A stretch of 9,186 nucleotides of DNA from Dehalococcoidia bacterium. GTDB taxonomy: Bacteria > Chloroflexota > Dehalococcoidia > Dehalococcoidales > UBA5760. The stretch lies in assembly GCA_030639215.1 (NCBI GenBank), contig DAOWDD010000010.1, forward strand, positions 1-9,186. Reading direction: 5' to 3'. Below, piece after piece: positions 1-6,326 of the stretch; the stretch's first letter is position 1, and every line of letters starts with the position of its first letter. A program made the position numbers and the translations under genes. The notes under the pieces were generated by a model, which ran no database searches, was not told where the DNA came from, and saw only the letters and a list, made by a program, of their open reading frames with translations.

Positions 1-324
1 GGCCCCAGTGATAACTGCTTCATCGGTAATAGCGGCATGTTCTCGCAGATGATGAGGTAAGGCCATCCTGCCCTGCCCGTCAAGATTAAGGCTGAAGGCG
101 GTGGCAAAGATAGCACGATTTAGCTTCCTTAATTTACTGGGGGTAATTGAACCGGTAGTGAGAGTCTCGGCCAGTTTTTTCCATTCCGACAGAGGGTAGG
201 CAATGACGCATTTCTCTACGCCCGGGGTTAGTACCACTCCCTCTCTTAGCTCGCTGCGGAACTTGGGCGGGACAGGTATCCTACCCTTCTCGTCAATCCG
301 GTACTCAAACTCACCAAAAAACAT
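1..324 (-). CDS. mraZ: MraZ transcriptional regulator, 3' part off the left edge
   Basis: Reverse-strand translation from the ATG at 324 gives 108 residues running off the window; the family is usually about 140-150 residues, so roughly the last quarter is missing. The start MFFGEFEYRIDEKGRIPVPP is typical of MraZ. Two AbrB/SpoVT-like half-domains are visible, each with the DxxxR signature: D11-R15 (DEKGR) and D82-R86 (DGQGR). MraZ is a DNA-binding protein that forms ring-shaped oligomers and, in the species studied, controls the division and cell wall (dcw) cluster that it usually heads, often including its own promoter. The genes to the left should therefore be checked for rsmH and fts genes. 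An AGGGGAG ribosome site lies 2 nt upstream of the start, a rather short spacing, but no other in-frame start is available because an in-frame TAG lies just upstream. Identity is confident; the regulated targets are inferred. Confidence 0.95.
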   Translation of the reverse strand, partial: MFFGEFEYRIDEKGRIPVPPKFRSELREGVVLTPGVEKCVIAYPLSEWKKLAETLTTGSITPSKLRKLNRAIFATAFSLNLDGQGRMALPHHLREHAAITDEAVITGA

Positions 325-327
325 TTC

Positions 328-382
328 TCCCCTAATTCACCATCCTCTACCACAATTTACCATTATATAACACAATTGGCCA
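328..382 (-). promoter_or_regulatory. Candidate MraZ operator: pentamers at 10-bp spacing
   Basis: On the minus strand TGGTA (362-358), TGGTA (352-348) and TGGTG (342-338) recur at exactly 10 bp, followed in phase by GGGGA (332-328), which overlaps the mraZ ribosome site. Weaker in-phase units lie upstream: TGTTA (372-368) and TGGCC (382-378). MraZ boxes known from Escherichia coli are TGGGN pentamers separated by 5 nt upstream of mraZ, the same architecture with one base changed. The repeats start at the -10 element and cover the transcription start, which would fit autorepression. The repeat pattern is seen directly; MraZ binding is inferred. Confidence 0.6.
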
Positions 383-392
383 CCTTTGTCAA
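362..392 (-). promoter_or_regulatory. Promoter of mraZ (leftward)
   Basis: On the minus strand a perfect -35 TTGACA (392 to 387) is followed by the -10-like TATATA (369 to 364) at 17 nt, overlapping TATAAT (367 to 362) at 19 nt. Either hexamer gives a strong sigma-70-type promoter. Transcription would start around 355-360, giving a short mraZ leader of about 30-35 nt that contains the phased pentamers described separately. Confidence 0.75.
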
Positions 393-427
393 TACCCTTT
401 TCGTTAAATTTCAAAAAACAGCTAATT

Positions 428-455
428 TTGTTATCTGCCCTGGATGTGGTAGAAT
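428..455 (+). promoter_or_regulatory. Promoter of the moaB-trmD-rplS-priA block
   Basis: A -35-like TTGTTA (428-433) is separated by 16 nt from TAGAAT (450-455). The -10 is preceded by TG at 447-448, making an extended -10 (TGGTAGAAT). Expected initiation is near 462, downstream of the ATG at 459. This supports translation of moaB from the ATG at 477. Confidence 0.55.
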
Positions 456-465
456 AAAATGCTCC

Positions 466-469
466 AGGA
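466..469 (+). promoter_or_regulatory. Ribosome binding site deciding the moaB start
   Basis: AGGA lies 7 nt before the ATG at 477 and sits inside the longer reading frame that opens at 459. Nothing similar is well placed before 459. Together with the promoter position this favours the shorter protein. Confidence 0.6.
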
Positions 470-476
470 TAGCATT

Positions 477-980
477 ATGCTTAACATAGGGATTATTACC
501 GTTAGTGATAAGGGCTGGCAGGGTCAGCGTCAGGATAAGAGCAGCCAGGTAATCAAGGATAACCTGTCATCACTGGACCATCACATCGTCAAGTATGAGA
601 TTGTCCCTGACGAGGTGGGTGTCATTGCCGGTAAGCTTATCGAGTGGGCGGATAAAGGTAGTGTAGACATTATTCTAACTACCGGTGGTACCGGACTGGC
701 CCAACGTGATGTCACCCCGGAAGCAACCCTTTCCGTAGTAGACAAGGTTGTGCCCGGCATTACCGAGGCAATGAGAGCCGAGACGTTTAAGGTGACACCG
801 TCGGCTATATTGAGTAGAGCTGCGGCTGGTGTCAGGGGAAAGTGCCTTATTATCAACCTGCCCGGCAGCCCCAAGGCAGTCCGGGAATGTCTTGAGGTAA
901 TAATACCGGTTATTCCTCACGCCATAGAGATTATCAAGGGTGAGGTAACTGAGCACAAAGCTCCTGACAGCGAGGCTTAA
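477..980 (+). CDS. moaB: MoaB/Mog family molybdopterin biosynthesis protein
   Basis: 167 residues from the preferred start ([13 protein letters not shown]); the frame also has an ATG six codons earlier at 459, rejected because the likely transcription start lies after it. The protein is a complete MoCF-binding domain: hydrophobic first strand at residues 3-9, TTGGTG loop at 68-73, RD at 77-78 followed by TPE at 80-82, and LPGSPKAV at 128-135. These are the substrate-binding signatures of the MoaB/MogA/CinA fold. Family members adenylylate or bind molybdopterin before molybdenum or tungsten insertion in the cytoplasm. Length is closer to MoaB (about 170) than to Mog (about 195). It is the first gene of the rightward block, with only 4 nt before trmD, a place where other bacteria often have rimM. 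The link to trmD looks positional rather than functional. Confidence 0.9.
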   Translation: MLNIGIITVSDKGWQGQRQDKSSQVIKDNLSSLDHHIVKYEIVPDEVGVIAGKLIEWADKGSVDIILTTGGTGLAQRDVTPEATLSVVDKVVPGITEAMRAETFKVTPSAILSRAAAGVRGKCLIINLPGSPKAVRECLEVIIPVIPHAIEIIKGEVTEHKAPDSEA

Positions 981-984
981 GCAA

Positions 985-1758
985 GTGCGAATTGATATCT
1001 TGACCCTGTTTCCTCAGATGTTTCAGGGGCCCTTTAGTGAGAGTATCTTCCAGCGAGCGGTTGACAGAAGGCTCGTCGCGGTAAATATCCACAACATCCG
1101 AGACTATACTCATGATAAACACCGCACCGTTGATGATTATGCTTATGGTGGAGGGGCCGGAATGGTAATTAAGGCCGAACCCGTTTTTGAAGCGGTAGAG
1201 TCAATAAAATCAGAGGCATACCCCGAGCAAGGCGGCAGGAAGGAGCTACCGGTTATTCTGCTTACGCCGCAGGGCCGTCTTTTCTGCCAGAAAATCGCTG
1301 AAGAACTATCGGGGCACAGTCATCTAATTCTCATCTGCGGGCGCTACGAGGGCATCGATGAGCGGGTACGGGAACACCTGGTCACTGACGAGGTCAGTAT
1401 CGGTGATTACGTGCTCAGCGGCGGTGAACTGGCAGCGATGGTATTAGCAGACGTCGTGGTCAGGCTGCTGCCAGGGGTACTTGGCTCAGAAGACTCGGCG
1501 CGAGATGACTCTCACACTACCGGGCTGCTGGAATACCCACAATATACTCGGCCCGAAGTATACCGGGGCTGGTCAGTACCCGAGGTCCTGCTATCGGGAA
1601 ACCATGCCCAAATAGCCCGTTGGCGACGCCAGCAGGCTATTCTACGCACTCTAGAGCGCCGTCCGGAACTACTGGACAAAGCCAGCCTGGGTGTGGAGGA
1701 AAGAACCCTGGTAGGCAGACTGAAGAAATCCCAGTCTACCGGCGGGGGAGATAAATAG
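985..1758 (+). CDS. trmD: tRNA (guanine-N1-)-methyltransferase TrmD
   Basis: 257 residues, a normal length, starting with GTG ([13 protein letters not shown]) 9 nt after GAGG at 972-975. TrmD methylates N1 of G37 in tRNAs with G at position 36, using S-adenosylmethionine, and prevents +1 frameshifting. Visible family motifs: YGGGAGM at 54-60, LLTPQG at 92-97, CGRYEGID at 118-125 and [10 protein letters not shown] at 139-148, the last two forming the deep trefoil knot that binds the methyl donor. [15 protein letters not shown] at 176-190 is the substrate loop, with D175 at the position of the catalytic aspartate. [16 protein letters not shown] at 202-217 is the C-terminal tRNA-binding part. 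It is followed 31 nt later by rplS, the conserved trmD-rplS pair; rimM, rpsP and a KH protein, often upstream, are not in the window. Confidence 0.97.
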   Translation: MRIDILTLFPQMFQGPFSESIFQRAVDRRLVAVNIHNIRDYTHDKHRTVDDYAYGGGAGMVIKAEPVFEAVESIKSEAYPEQGGRKELPVILLTPQGRLFCQKIAEELSGHSHLILICGRYEGIDERVREHLVTDEVSIGDYVLSGGELAAMVLADVVVRLLPGVLGSEDSARDDSHTTGLLEYPQYTRPEVYRGWSVPEVLLSGNHAQIARWRRQQAILRTLERRPELLDKASLGVEERTLVGRLKKSQSTGGGDK

Positions 1759-1789
1759 AGAAATCTAAAAACACGAGAGGTCTTAAGAA

Positions 1790-2158
1790 ATGAACATCGC
1801 TCAACTAACCGAGGCTAAAGCAAATCCCAATATCCCGACTCTAGCGCCAGGCGACACGGTAAAGGTCAGCATTAAGGTTATCGAAGGGGATAAGGAACGC
1901 ATCCAGGTATTCCAGGGAGTAGTAATTAAGATTCGGCAGGGCACCGACGGCGGAAACTTCATGGTAAGGCGCGTCAGCCACGGCATCGGTGTCGAGCGCA
2001 CCTTCCTGTTTCAGTCACCACTTGTAGAGAAGGTAGAAGTGGTGCAGCACGGAAAGGTGCGCCGGGCCAAGCTTTATTACCTGCGAGGGCGCAGTGGCAA
2101 GGCGGCCCGCATCAAGGAAAAGCGGGTAGACAAAGAGGAAAAACAGGCAGGGAACTAA
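1790..2158 (+). CDS. rplS: 50S ribosomal protein L19
   Basis: 122 residues, a usual length for L19, starting at ATG 9 nt after GAGAGG (1775-1780). Typical features are the opening motif [11 protein letters not shown] (residues 16-26), [10 protein letters not shown] (37-46), the glycine- and arginine-rich [16 protein letters not shown] (57-72) and the basic stretch [20 protein letters not shown] (89-108). L19 sits at the 30S-50S interface and contributes to an intersubunit bridge. The basic tail after residue 108 ([14 protein letters not shown]) is ordinary for the family. Its place directly after trmD is conserved in many bacteria. No separate promoter or attenuator is visible in the 31-nt gap, so it is probably expressed with trmD. 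Confidence 0.98.
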   Translation: MNIAQLTEAKANPNIPTLAPGDTVKVSIKVIEGDKERIQVFQGVVIKIRQGTDGGNFMVRRVSHGIGVERTFLFQSPLVEKVEVVQHGKVRRAKLYYLRGRSGKAARIKEKRVDKEEKQAGN

Positions 2159-2185
2159 CCCGGAGCTACCTCGCCGGAGCAAGGG

Positions 2186-4636
2186 ATGGGATATGCCGAG
2201 GTTAGTGTCAACTCTCCAGCGGCTCAGCGCAGGGCGTTTAGCTATACCACCCCCCCTGACCTGAATATCGAGGTCGGGCAGGCGGTATGGGTCCCCTTCG
2301 GCAGTAAGCTGCTCCAGGGCATCGTCCTGGAGTTGACCAATTACCCCGCCGTAACGGAGACCCGGGAAATAGCCGGTGTTATTGAGCACCCCCCGCTGCT
2401 GTCCCAACCCCGGATATCCCTGGCCCGCTGGATAAGCGGTTATTACCTATCGCCCCTCTTCGACACCCTGGCCCTGATGCTGCCGCCAGGATTTAAGCGC
2501 AAAGCACTTACCTATATCTCTACCACGCCAGCCGCTGACAAAGACGATACCTCTTCAGAGCTAACCGAAGAGCAAAAACACCTGCTTAATCTAGTCCAGA
2601 GCAAGGGCAGGGTTGACTTCAGAGAGGTAGAAAAAGCGCTGGGTGCCAGGAAAGCCAGACTCATTACCTCCCAGCTGGTCAACCACGAGCTGCTAACCAG
2701 GAGCCATCAACTGGAAAGGGTCAAGGTAAGGCCCAAAAAGGTCCGCCACCTGCACCTGCTGATTACCCCTGGTAAAGCCCTCAGGGAAGCAGCCAGGCTG
2801 CGGCAGGAGGCAAAGGCGGAACAGCAGGCCCGGCTCCTCGAATTTCTCTCCGGGACGCCCCAGCCGATACCCCTTGCTGAAGTGAGAAGAAGGGGCAACT
2901 GCTCGACTTCGGTAGTCCAGGCCTTAATCAATAAGGGCCTGGCCGGGCTTCAGGAGATTGAGGTAAGACGCGAGCCCTTGCACCACCACGACATTACCCA
3001 ATCACAGCCGCTGCTCCTCACCAGTCATCAAGAATCAGCCTCGGCAGCCATCAGGTCAAGCCTGCTTCAGACGGTAGCGGACCGTCCCTATGCGGATGTT
3101 TTTCTACTCCACGGGGTCACCGGAAGCGGCAAGACCGAGGTCTACCTGCAAGCCCTTGCCGAGGCAGTGAAGCAGGGCAGGCGGGGCATCGTTCTGGTCC
3201 CCGAAATTGCGCTCACTCCTCAAACCATAGAGTGCTTTGCCTCCCGTTTTCCCTACCGGGTGGCCGTCCTGCACAGCAGGCTCTCCCTGGGTGAACAATT
3301 TGACGAGTGGCACCGGATAAGAAACGGCGGGGTTGACGTGGTTATCGGCTCCAGAAGCGCCATCTTCGCCCCCCAACCTGACCTGGGCCTTATTGTTATT
3401 GATGAGGAGCATGAGTGGACCTATAAACAGCACGACACATCACCCCGCTACCGGGCCCGTGATGTAGCGATAAAGCTGGCCGAACTGACCGGAGCAGTGG
3501 TTGTTCTGGGCAGCGCCACCCCGGATGTTGAGACCTTCTACCATGCCCAAAAAGGGGTCTACCGGCTGCTCCAGCTGCCCGAGCGGGTTGTCCCCAAGCA
3601 GGGCTCCCCACTGCCCGACGTAGAAGTAGCAGACCTAAGAAGCGAGCTTAAGTCAGGGAACCGGAGCATCTTCAGCCGCTCCCTGTCCCGGGCTACAGCT
3701 AAGGCCGTCGCCAGCAAGGAGCAGGTAATCCTGTTTCTTAACCGGAGGGGAGGGGCCACCTTTGTCCAGTGCCGCAACTGCGGCTTTGTTATCTGCTGCC
3801 GGCGATGTGCGGTTACCCTCACCTATCACTTCACCGAGGATGTCCTGGTCTGCCACCAGTGTAACTACAGAGAATCGGTCCCCCATATTTGCCCCCAGTG
3901 CTCAAGCCCCCGCATAAAGTTCCTGGGCACTGGCACCGAGAAACTGGAACGGGAAGCCCGCCTCAGCTTTCCCCAGGCCAGGTTACTACGCTGGGACCGT
4001 GATACCACCAGGGAAAAAGGCTCTCATCAGGAGATACTAGACCGCTTCCGCAGCCACGGCGCTGATATCCTCATCGGTACGCAGATGATTGCCAAGGGGT
4101 TACACCTGCCCCTGGTCACACTGGTCGGGATAGTTAATGCGGACATCAGTCTGAACCTGCCTGACTTCCGCGCCGGGGAAAGGACCTTTCAACTGCTGTC
4201 TCAGGTGATGGGGAGAGCCGGACGGGGTGCTTCAGGCGGGAAGGTTATCATTCAGACCTACTGTCCCGAACACTACGCCATTCAGGCAGCAGCCAGGCAC
4301 GATTACACCCTCTTCTACGAGCAGGAAATCAACTACCGGCACCAGCTTCATAATCCCCCCTTCACCCGGCTGGCCCGCCTTACCTATAGCCACACCAACG
4401 ACACCCTCTGCCAGCGGGAGGCAGAAAGAATGAAGCACCGGCTAACCGATGAAATAGAGACAAAAGGGATAGATAACCTCAGCCTGATCGGACCGGCGCC
4501 GGCATTCCTCCATAGATTACGGGGGAGATTCCGCTGGCAGCTCGTACTTCGCGGCGCCGAACCGTCTACCTTCCTCTCTGAAATACCGGTACCAAAGGGC
4601 TGGACAATCGATATTGACCCGGTAGGGCTTGCTTGA
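2186..4636 (+). CDS. priA: Primosomal protein N' (PriA helicase)
   Basis: 816 residues, full length. Start ATG with GGAG 6 nt upstream (2176-2179); the opening MGYAEVSVNSPAAQRRAFSYTTP is the usual PriA 3'-DNA-binding domain. PriA recognises stalled forks and D-loops and reloads the replication machinery. The helicase core shows Walker A GVTGSGKT (310-317), VPEIALTPQ (338-346), GSRSAIFAP (388-396), DEEH (406-409), GSATP (442-446), GTQMIAKG (631-638) and the arginine-finger motif QVMGRAGR (673-680). The zinc module between the RecA lobes is intact: C529, C532, C538, C541, C556, C559, C569 and C572, with the same spacing (3-6-3-15-3-10-3) as I recall for Escherichia coli PriA; C537 is an extra cysteine. 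The C-terminal domain runs to the stop. It follows rplS by 27 nt and is probably in the same transcript. Confidence 0.97.
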   Translation: MGYAEVSVNSPAAQRRAFSYTTPPDLNIEVGQAVWVPFGSKLLQGIVLELTNYPAVTETREIAGVIEHPPLLSQPRISLARWISGYYLSPLFDTLALMLPPGFKRKALTYISTTPAADKDDTSSELTEEQKHLLNLVQSKGRVDFREVEKALGARKARLITSQLVNHELLTRSHQLERVKVRPKKVRHLHLLITPGKALREAARLRQEAKAEQQARLLEFLSGTPQPIPLAEVRRRGNCSTSVVQALINKGLAGLQEIEVRREPLHHHDITQSQPLLLTSHQESASAAIRSSLLQTVADRPYADVFLLHGVTGSGKTEVYLQALAEAVKQGRRGIVLVPEIALTPQTIECFASRFPYRVAVLHSRLSLGEQFDEWHRIRNGGVDVVIGSRSAIFAPQPDLGLIVIDEEHEWTYKQHDTSPRYRARDVAIKLAELTGAVVVLGSATPDVETFYHAQKGVYRLLQLPERVVPKQGSPLPDVEVADLRSELKSGNRSIFSRSLSRATAKAVASKEQVILFLNRRGGATFVQCRNCGFVICCRRCAVTLTYHFTEDVLVCHQCNYRESVPHICPQCSSPRIKFLGTGTEKLEREARLSFPQARLLRWDRDTTREKGSHQEILDRFRSHGADILIGTQMIAKGLHLPLVTLVGIVNADISLNLPDFRAGERTFQLLSQVMGRAGRGASGGKVIIQTYCPEHYAIQAAARHDYTLFYEQEINYRHQLHNPPFTRLARLTYSHTNDTLCQREAERMKHRLTDEIETKGIDNLSLIGPAPAFLHRLRGRFRWQLVLRGAEPSTFLSEIPVPKGWTIDIDPVGLA

Positions 4637-4662
4637 GGTCAATAGAATATCGCTGCTTCACC

Positions 4663-4692
4663 TTGCTAAAGGAACAGCTTGTATAGTATAGT
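4663..4692 (+). promoter_or_regulatory. Candidate promoter before the nucleotidyltransferase-secDF block
   Basis: TTGCTA (4663-4668) is followed after 18 nt by TATAGT (4687-4692), which is the second of two overlapping copies (the other at 4682-4687). It lies in the 116-nt gap after priA, the largest gap inside the rightward genes, and would give a leader of about 55 nt. The match is moderate and the rest of this gap shows no clear terminator hairpin, so read-through from priA is also possible. Confidence 0.4.
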
Positions 4693-4752
4693 TAATCTTT
4701 AGATACGGGAAAGAAACAGGAAAGGCTGGGGGCTGACCTACTTACATTAGGA

Positions 4753-6324
4753 ATGCAGTTATTAGCGGAGATTAAAAGCACTGATGGCGAGAGGAACGCT
4801 GCTAAAAAAACTCCCGGAGACTTTTTCGACAGGTTGATTGAGTCCAGAGTTTCACCATTACTCACCCGGTTAAGCCATTTCCTTACCGAGCAAAAGACTC
4901 CGTCCTACATCGTTGGCGGCTTTGTCCGTGATATACTGCTCAAGAGGAATACGGCTGATATTGACATTGCCGTAGCCGCCGACGCCCTGGAGACTGCCCG
5001 CAGGGTAGCCATCGCCCTCGATGGTAAATATGTCCCGCTGGATACGGTAAACAGGATAGGCAGGGTAGTCCTGGCAGGTAAAGAAGCACCCTCTGCCAGC
5101 GGTCAGTGGGAGCTTGATTTCTCCACGTTTGCAGGCAGTATTGAAGAGGACTTGGGGCAGCGTGATTTCACCATAGACGCCATGGCGATTGAACTCAGCC
5201 GGTTAGTGAAGGTGGATACCGGTTTTACCATCATCGACCCGTTTCAGGGTCAGCGTGACCTTCAGCAGGGCATTATCAGGGCAGTTACCCGGACCGCATT
5301 TGAGTCGGACGCCGCCCGCCTGCTAAGGGCGGTACGCCTGGCTTACGAGCTCGGTTTCACTATTGACGGTGAGACCGAGGCACTGATGCAACGCTACTGC
5401 CACCTTATCACCGACATCGCCGGTGAACGGGTAAGGGAAGAGCTGCTCCGGCTTCTGGCTATTCCCCAGGCCGAAGCGGTGCTGCCCCACCTTGACAGGC
5501 TGGGGCTGCTAGCCGCCATAGTCCCGGAGCTGGCCCTGGAAAAGGGGGTTGAACAGCCCAAAGAGCACTTCTGGAACGTCTTTGACCATTCCCTCAAGAC
5601 GGTAGCCGCCGCTGATTTTCTGCTCCGGCAGGGAAGCTGGGAGTATGCCGGCAGGGAAACTCTGAGTCTGGTCCCCTGGTCAGCGGAACTAGACGAGCAC
5701 TTCAACACCGAGGTAAGCAGCGGCAGCACGAGAAGACTGATGCTCAAGCTGGCGGCGCTTCTTCACGACATCGCCAAACCGCAGACTAAAGCTATTGATA
5801 GTAGCGGCCGAATGCGTTTTCTGGGACACGCCAGGGAAGGGGCGGCAGCCAGCAATAGTATTCTGGAAAGGCTGAGATTCAGCAATAGAGAGATAAAGCT
5901 GGTAGAGGCTATGGTAGAGCACCACCTAAGACCGACCCAGATGAGCCAGAGCGGCACCCTCCCTACGCAACGGGCTATCTACCGTTACTTCCGCGATACC
6001 GGCGCTGCCGGCATCGATATACTATTCCTGAGCCTGGCTGACCACTTAGCCACCAGAGGCCCCCACCTCAGCCCAGATGGGTGGCGGGAGCACACCCGGA
6101 TAGTAGACTATGTCCTGACCAAACGCTCCGAGCAGGAGACTCTGGTCTCCCCACCCAAGCTGATTGATGGTAATGACCTGATCAATATCTTTGGCCTCAG
6201 CCCCGGGCCCGGGATAGGGCATCTGCTGGAACTGGTACGCGAAGCCCATGCCTCGGGTGAGTTCAAGACCAGGGAGGAAGCACTATCCTATATTCGGAAG
6301 CACCTGGAGAGTAAAGCGGAGTAA
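4753..6324 (+). CDS. cca: tRNA nucleotidyltransferase/poly(A) polymerase family protein with HD domain
   Basis: 523 residues. The N-terminal class II nucleotidyltransferase head has the GGFVRD loop (55-60) and metal ligands D69 and D71 (ADIDIA), then QRDFTIDAMA (136-145) and ARLLRAVRLAYELGF (188-202), the signature leading into the base-selecting helix. A metal-dependent HD domain follows: H279 (FDHS), H338-D339 (LLHDIAKP), H359, H390-H391 (EHH) and D430. CCA-adding enzymes build or repair the 3' CCA end of tRNA; HD domains in this family carry phosphohydrolase activities. In the EDxxR base-recognition motif the sequence is S185-D186-A-A-R189, so D and R are kept but the first residue differs. 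The sequence alone cannot separate CCA-, A- or CC-adding and poly(A) activity. About 50 residues precede the GG loop, longer than usual, and the ATG has only AGGA directly touching it. No upstream in-frame start exists after the stop at 4693. The stop lies 2 nt before secD. Confidence 0.85.
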   Translation: MQLLAEIKSTDGERNAAKKTPGDFFDRLIESRVSPLLTRLSHFLTEQKTPSYIVGGFVRDILLKRNTADIDIAVAADALETARRVAIALDGKYVPLDTVNRIGRVVLAGKEAPSASGQWELDFSTFAGSIEEDLGQRDFTIDAMAIELSRLVKVDTGFTIIDPFQGQRDLQQGIIRAVTRTAFESDAARLLRAVRLAYELGFTIDGETEALMQRYCHLITDIAGERVREELLRLLAIPQAEAVLPHLDRLGLLAAIVPELALEKGVEQPKEHFWNVFDHSLKTVAAADFLLRQGSWEYAGRETLSLVPWSAELDEHFNTEVSSGSTRRLMLKLAALLHDIAKPQTKAIDSSGRMRFLGHAREGAAASNSILERLRFSNREIKLVEAMVEHHLRPTQMSQSGTLPTQRAIYRYFRDTGAAGIDILFLSLADHLATRGPHLSPDGWREHTRIVDYVLTKRSEQETLVSPPKLIDGNDLINIFGLSPGPGIGHLLELVREAHASGEFKTREEALSYIRKHLESKAE

Positions 6325-6326
6325 GG

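Noticed and set aside
459..476. Longer moaB reading from the ATG at 459
   Set aside because: The predicted transcription start lies after it, it has no convincing ribosome site, and the added residues are not typical of the family.
3104..3433. Minus-strand open frames inside priA and the other large genes
   Set aside because: They are shadows of strong forward genes, without ribosome sites or recognisable domains.
3956..4240. Unusual PriA motif KGLHLP
   Set aside because: The position varies in PriA families (KGHHFP, KGLDFP and similar) and all catalytic motifs and the eight zinc ligands are intact.
4227..4433. Plus-strand frame of 68 codons inside priA
   Set aside because: Overlaps the conserved helicase C-terminal region in another frame, and its low-complexity proline/threonine composition is typical of a shadow frame.
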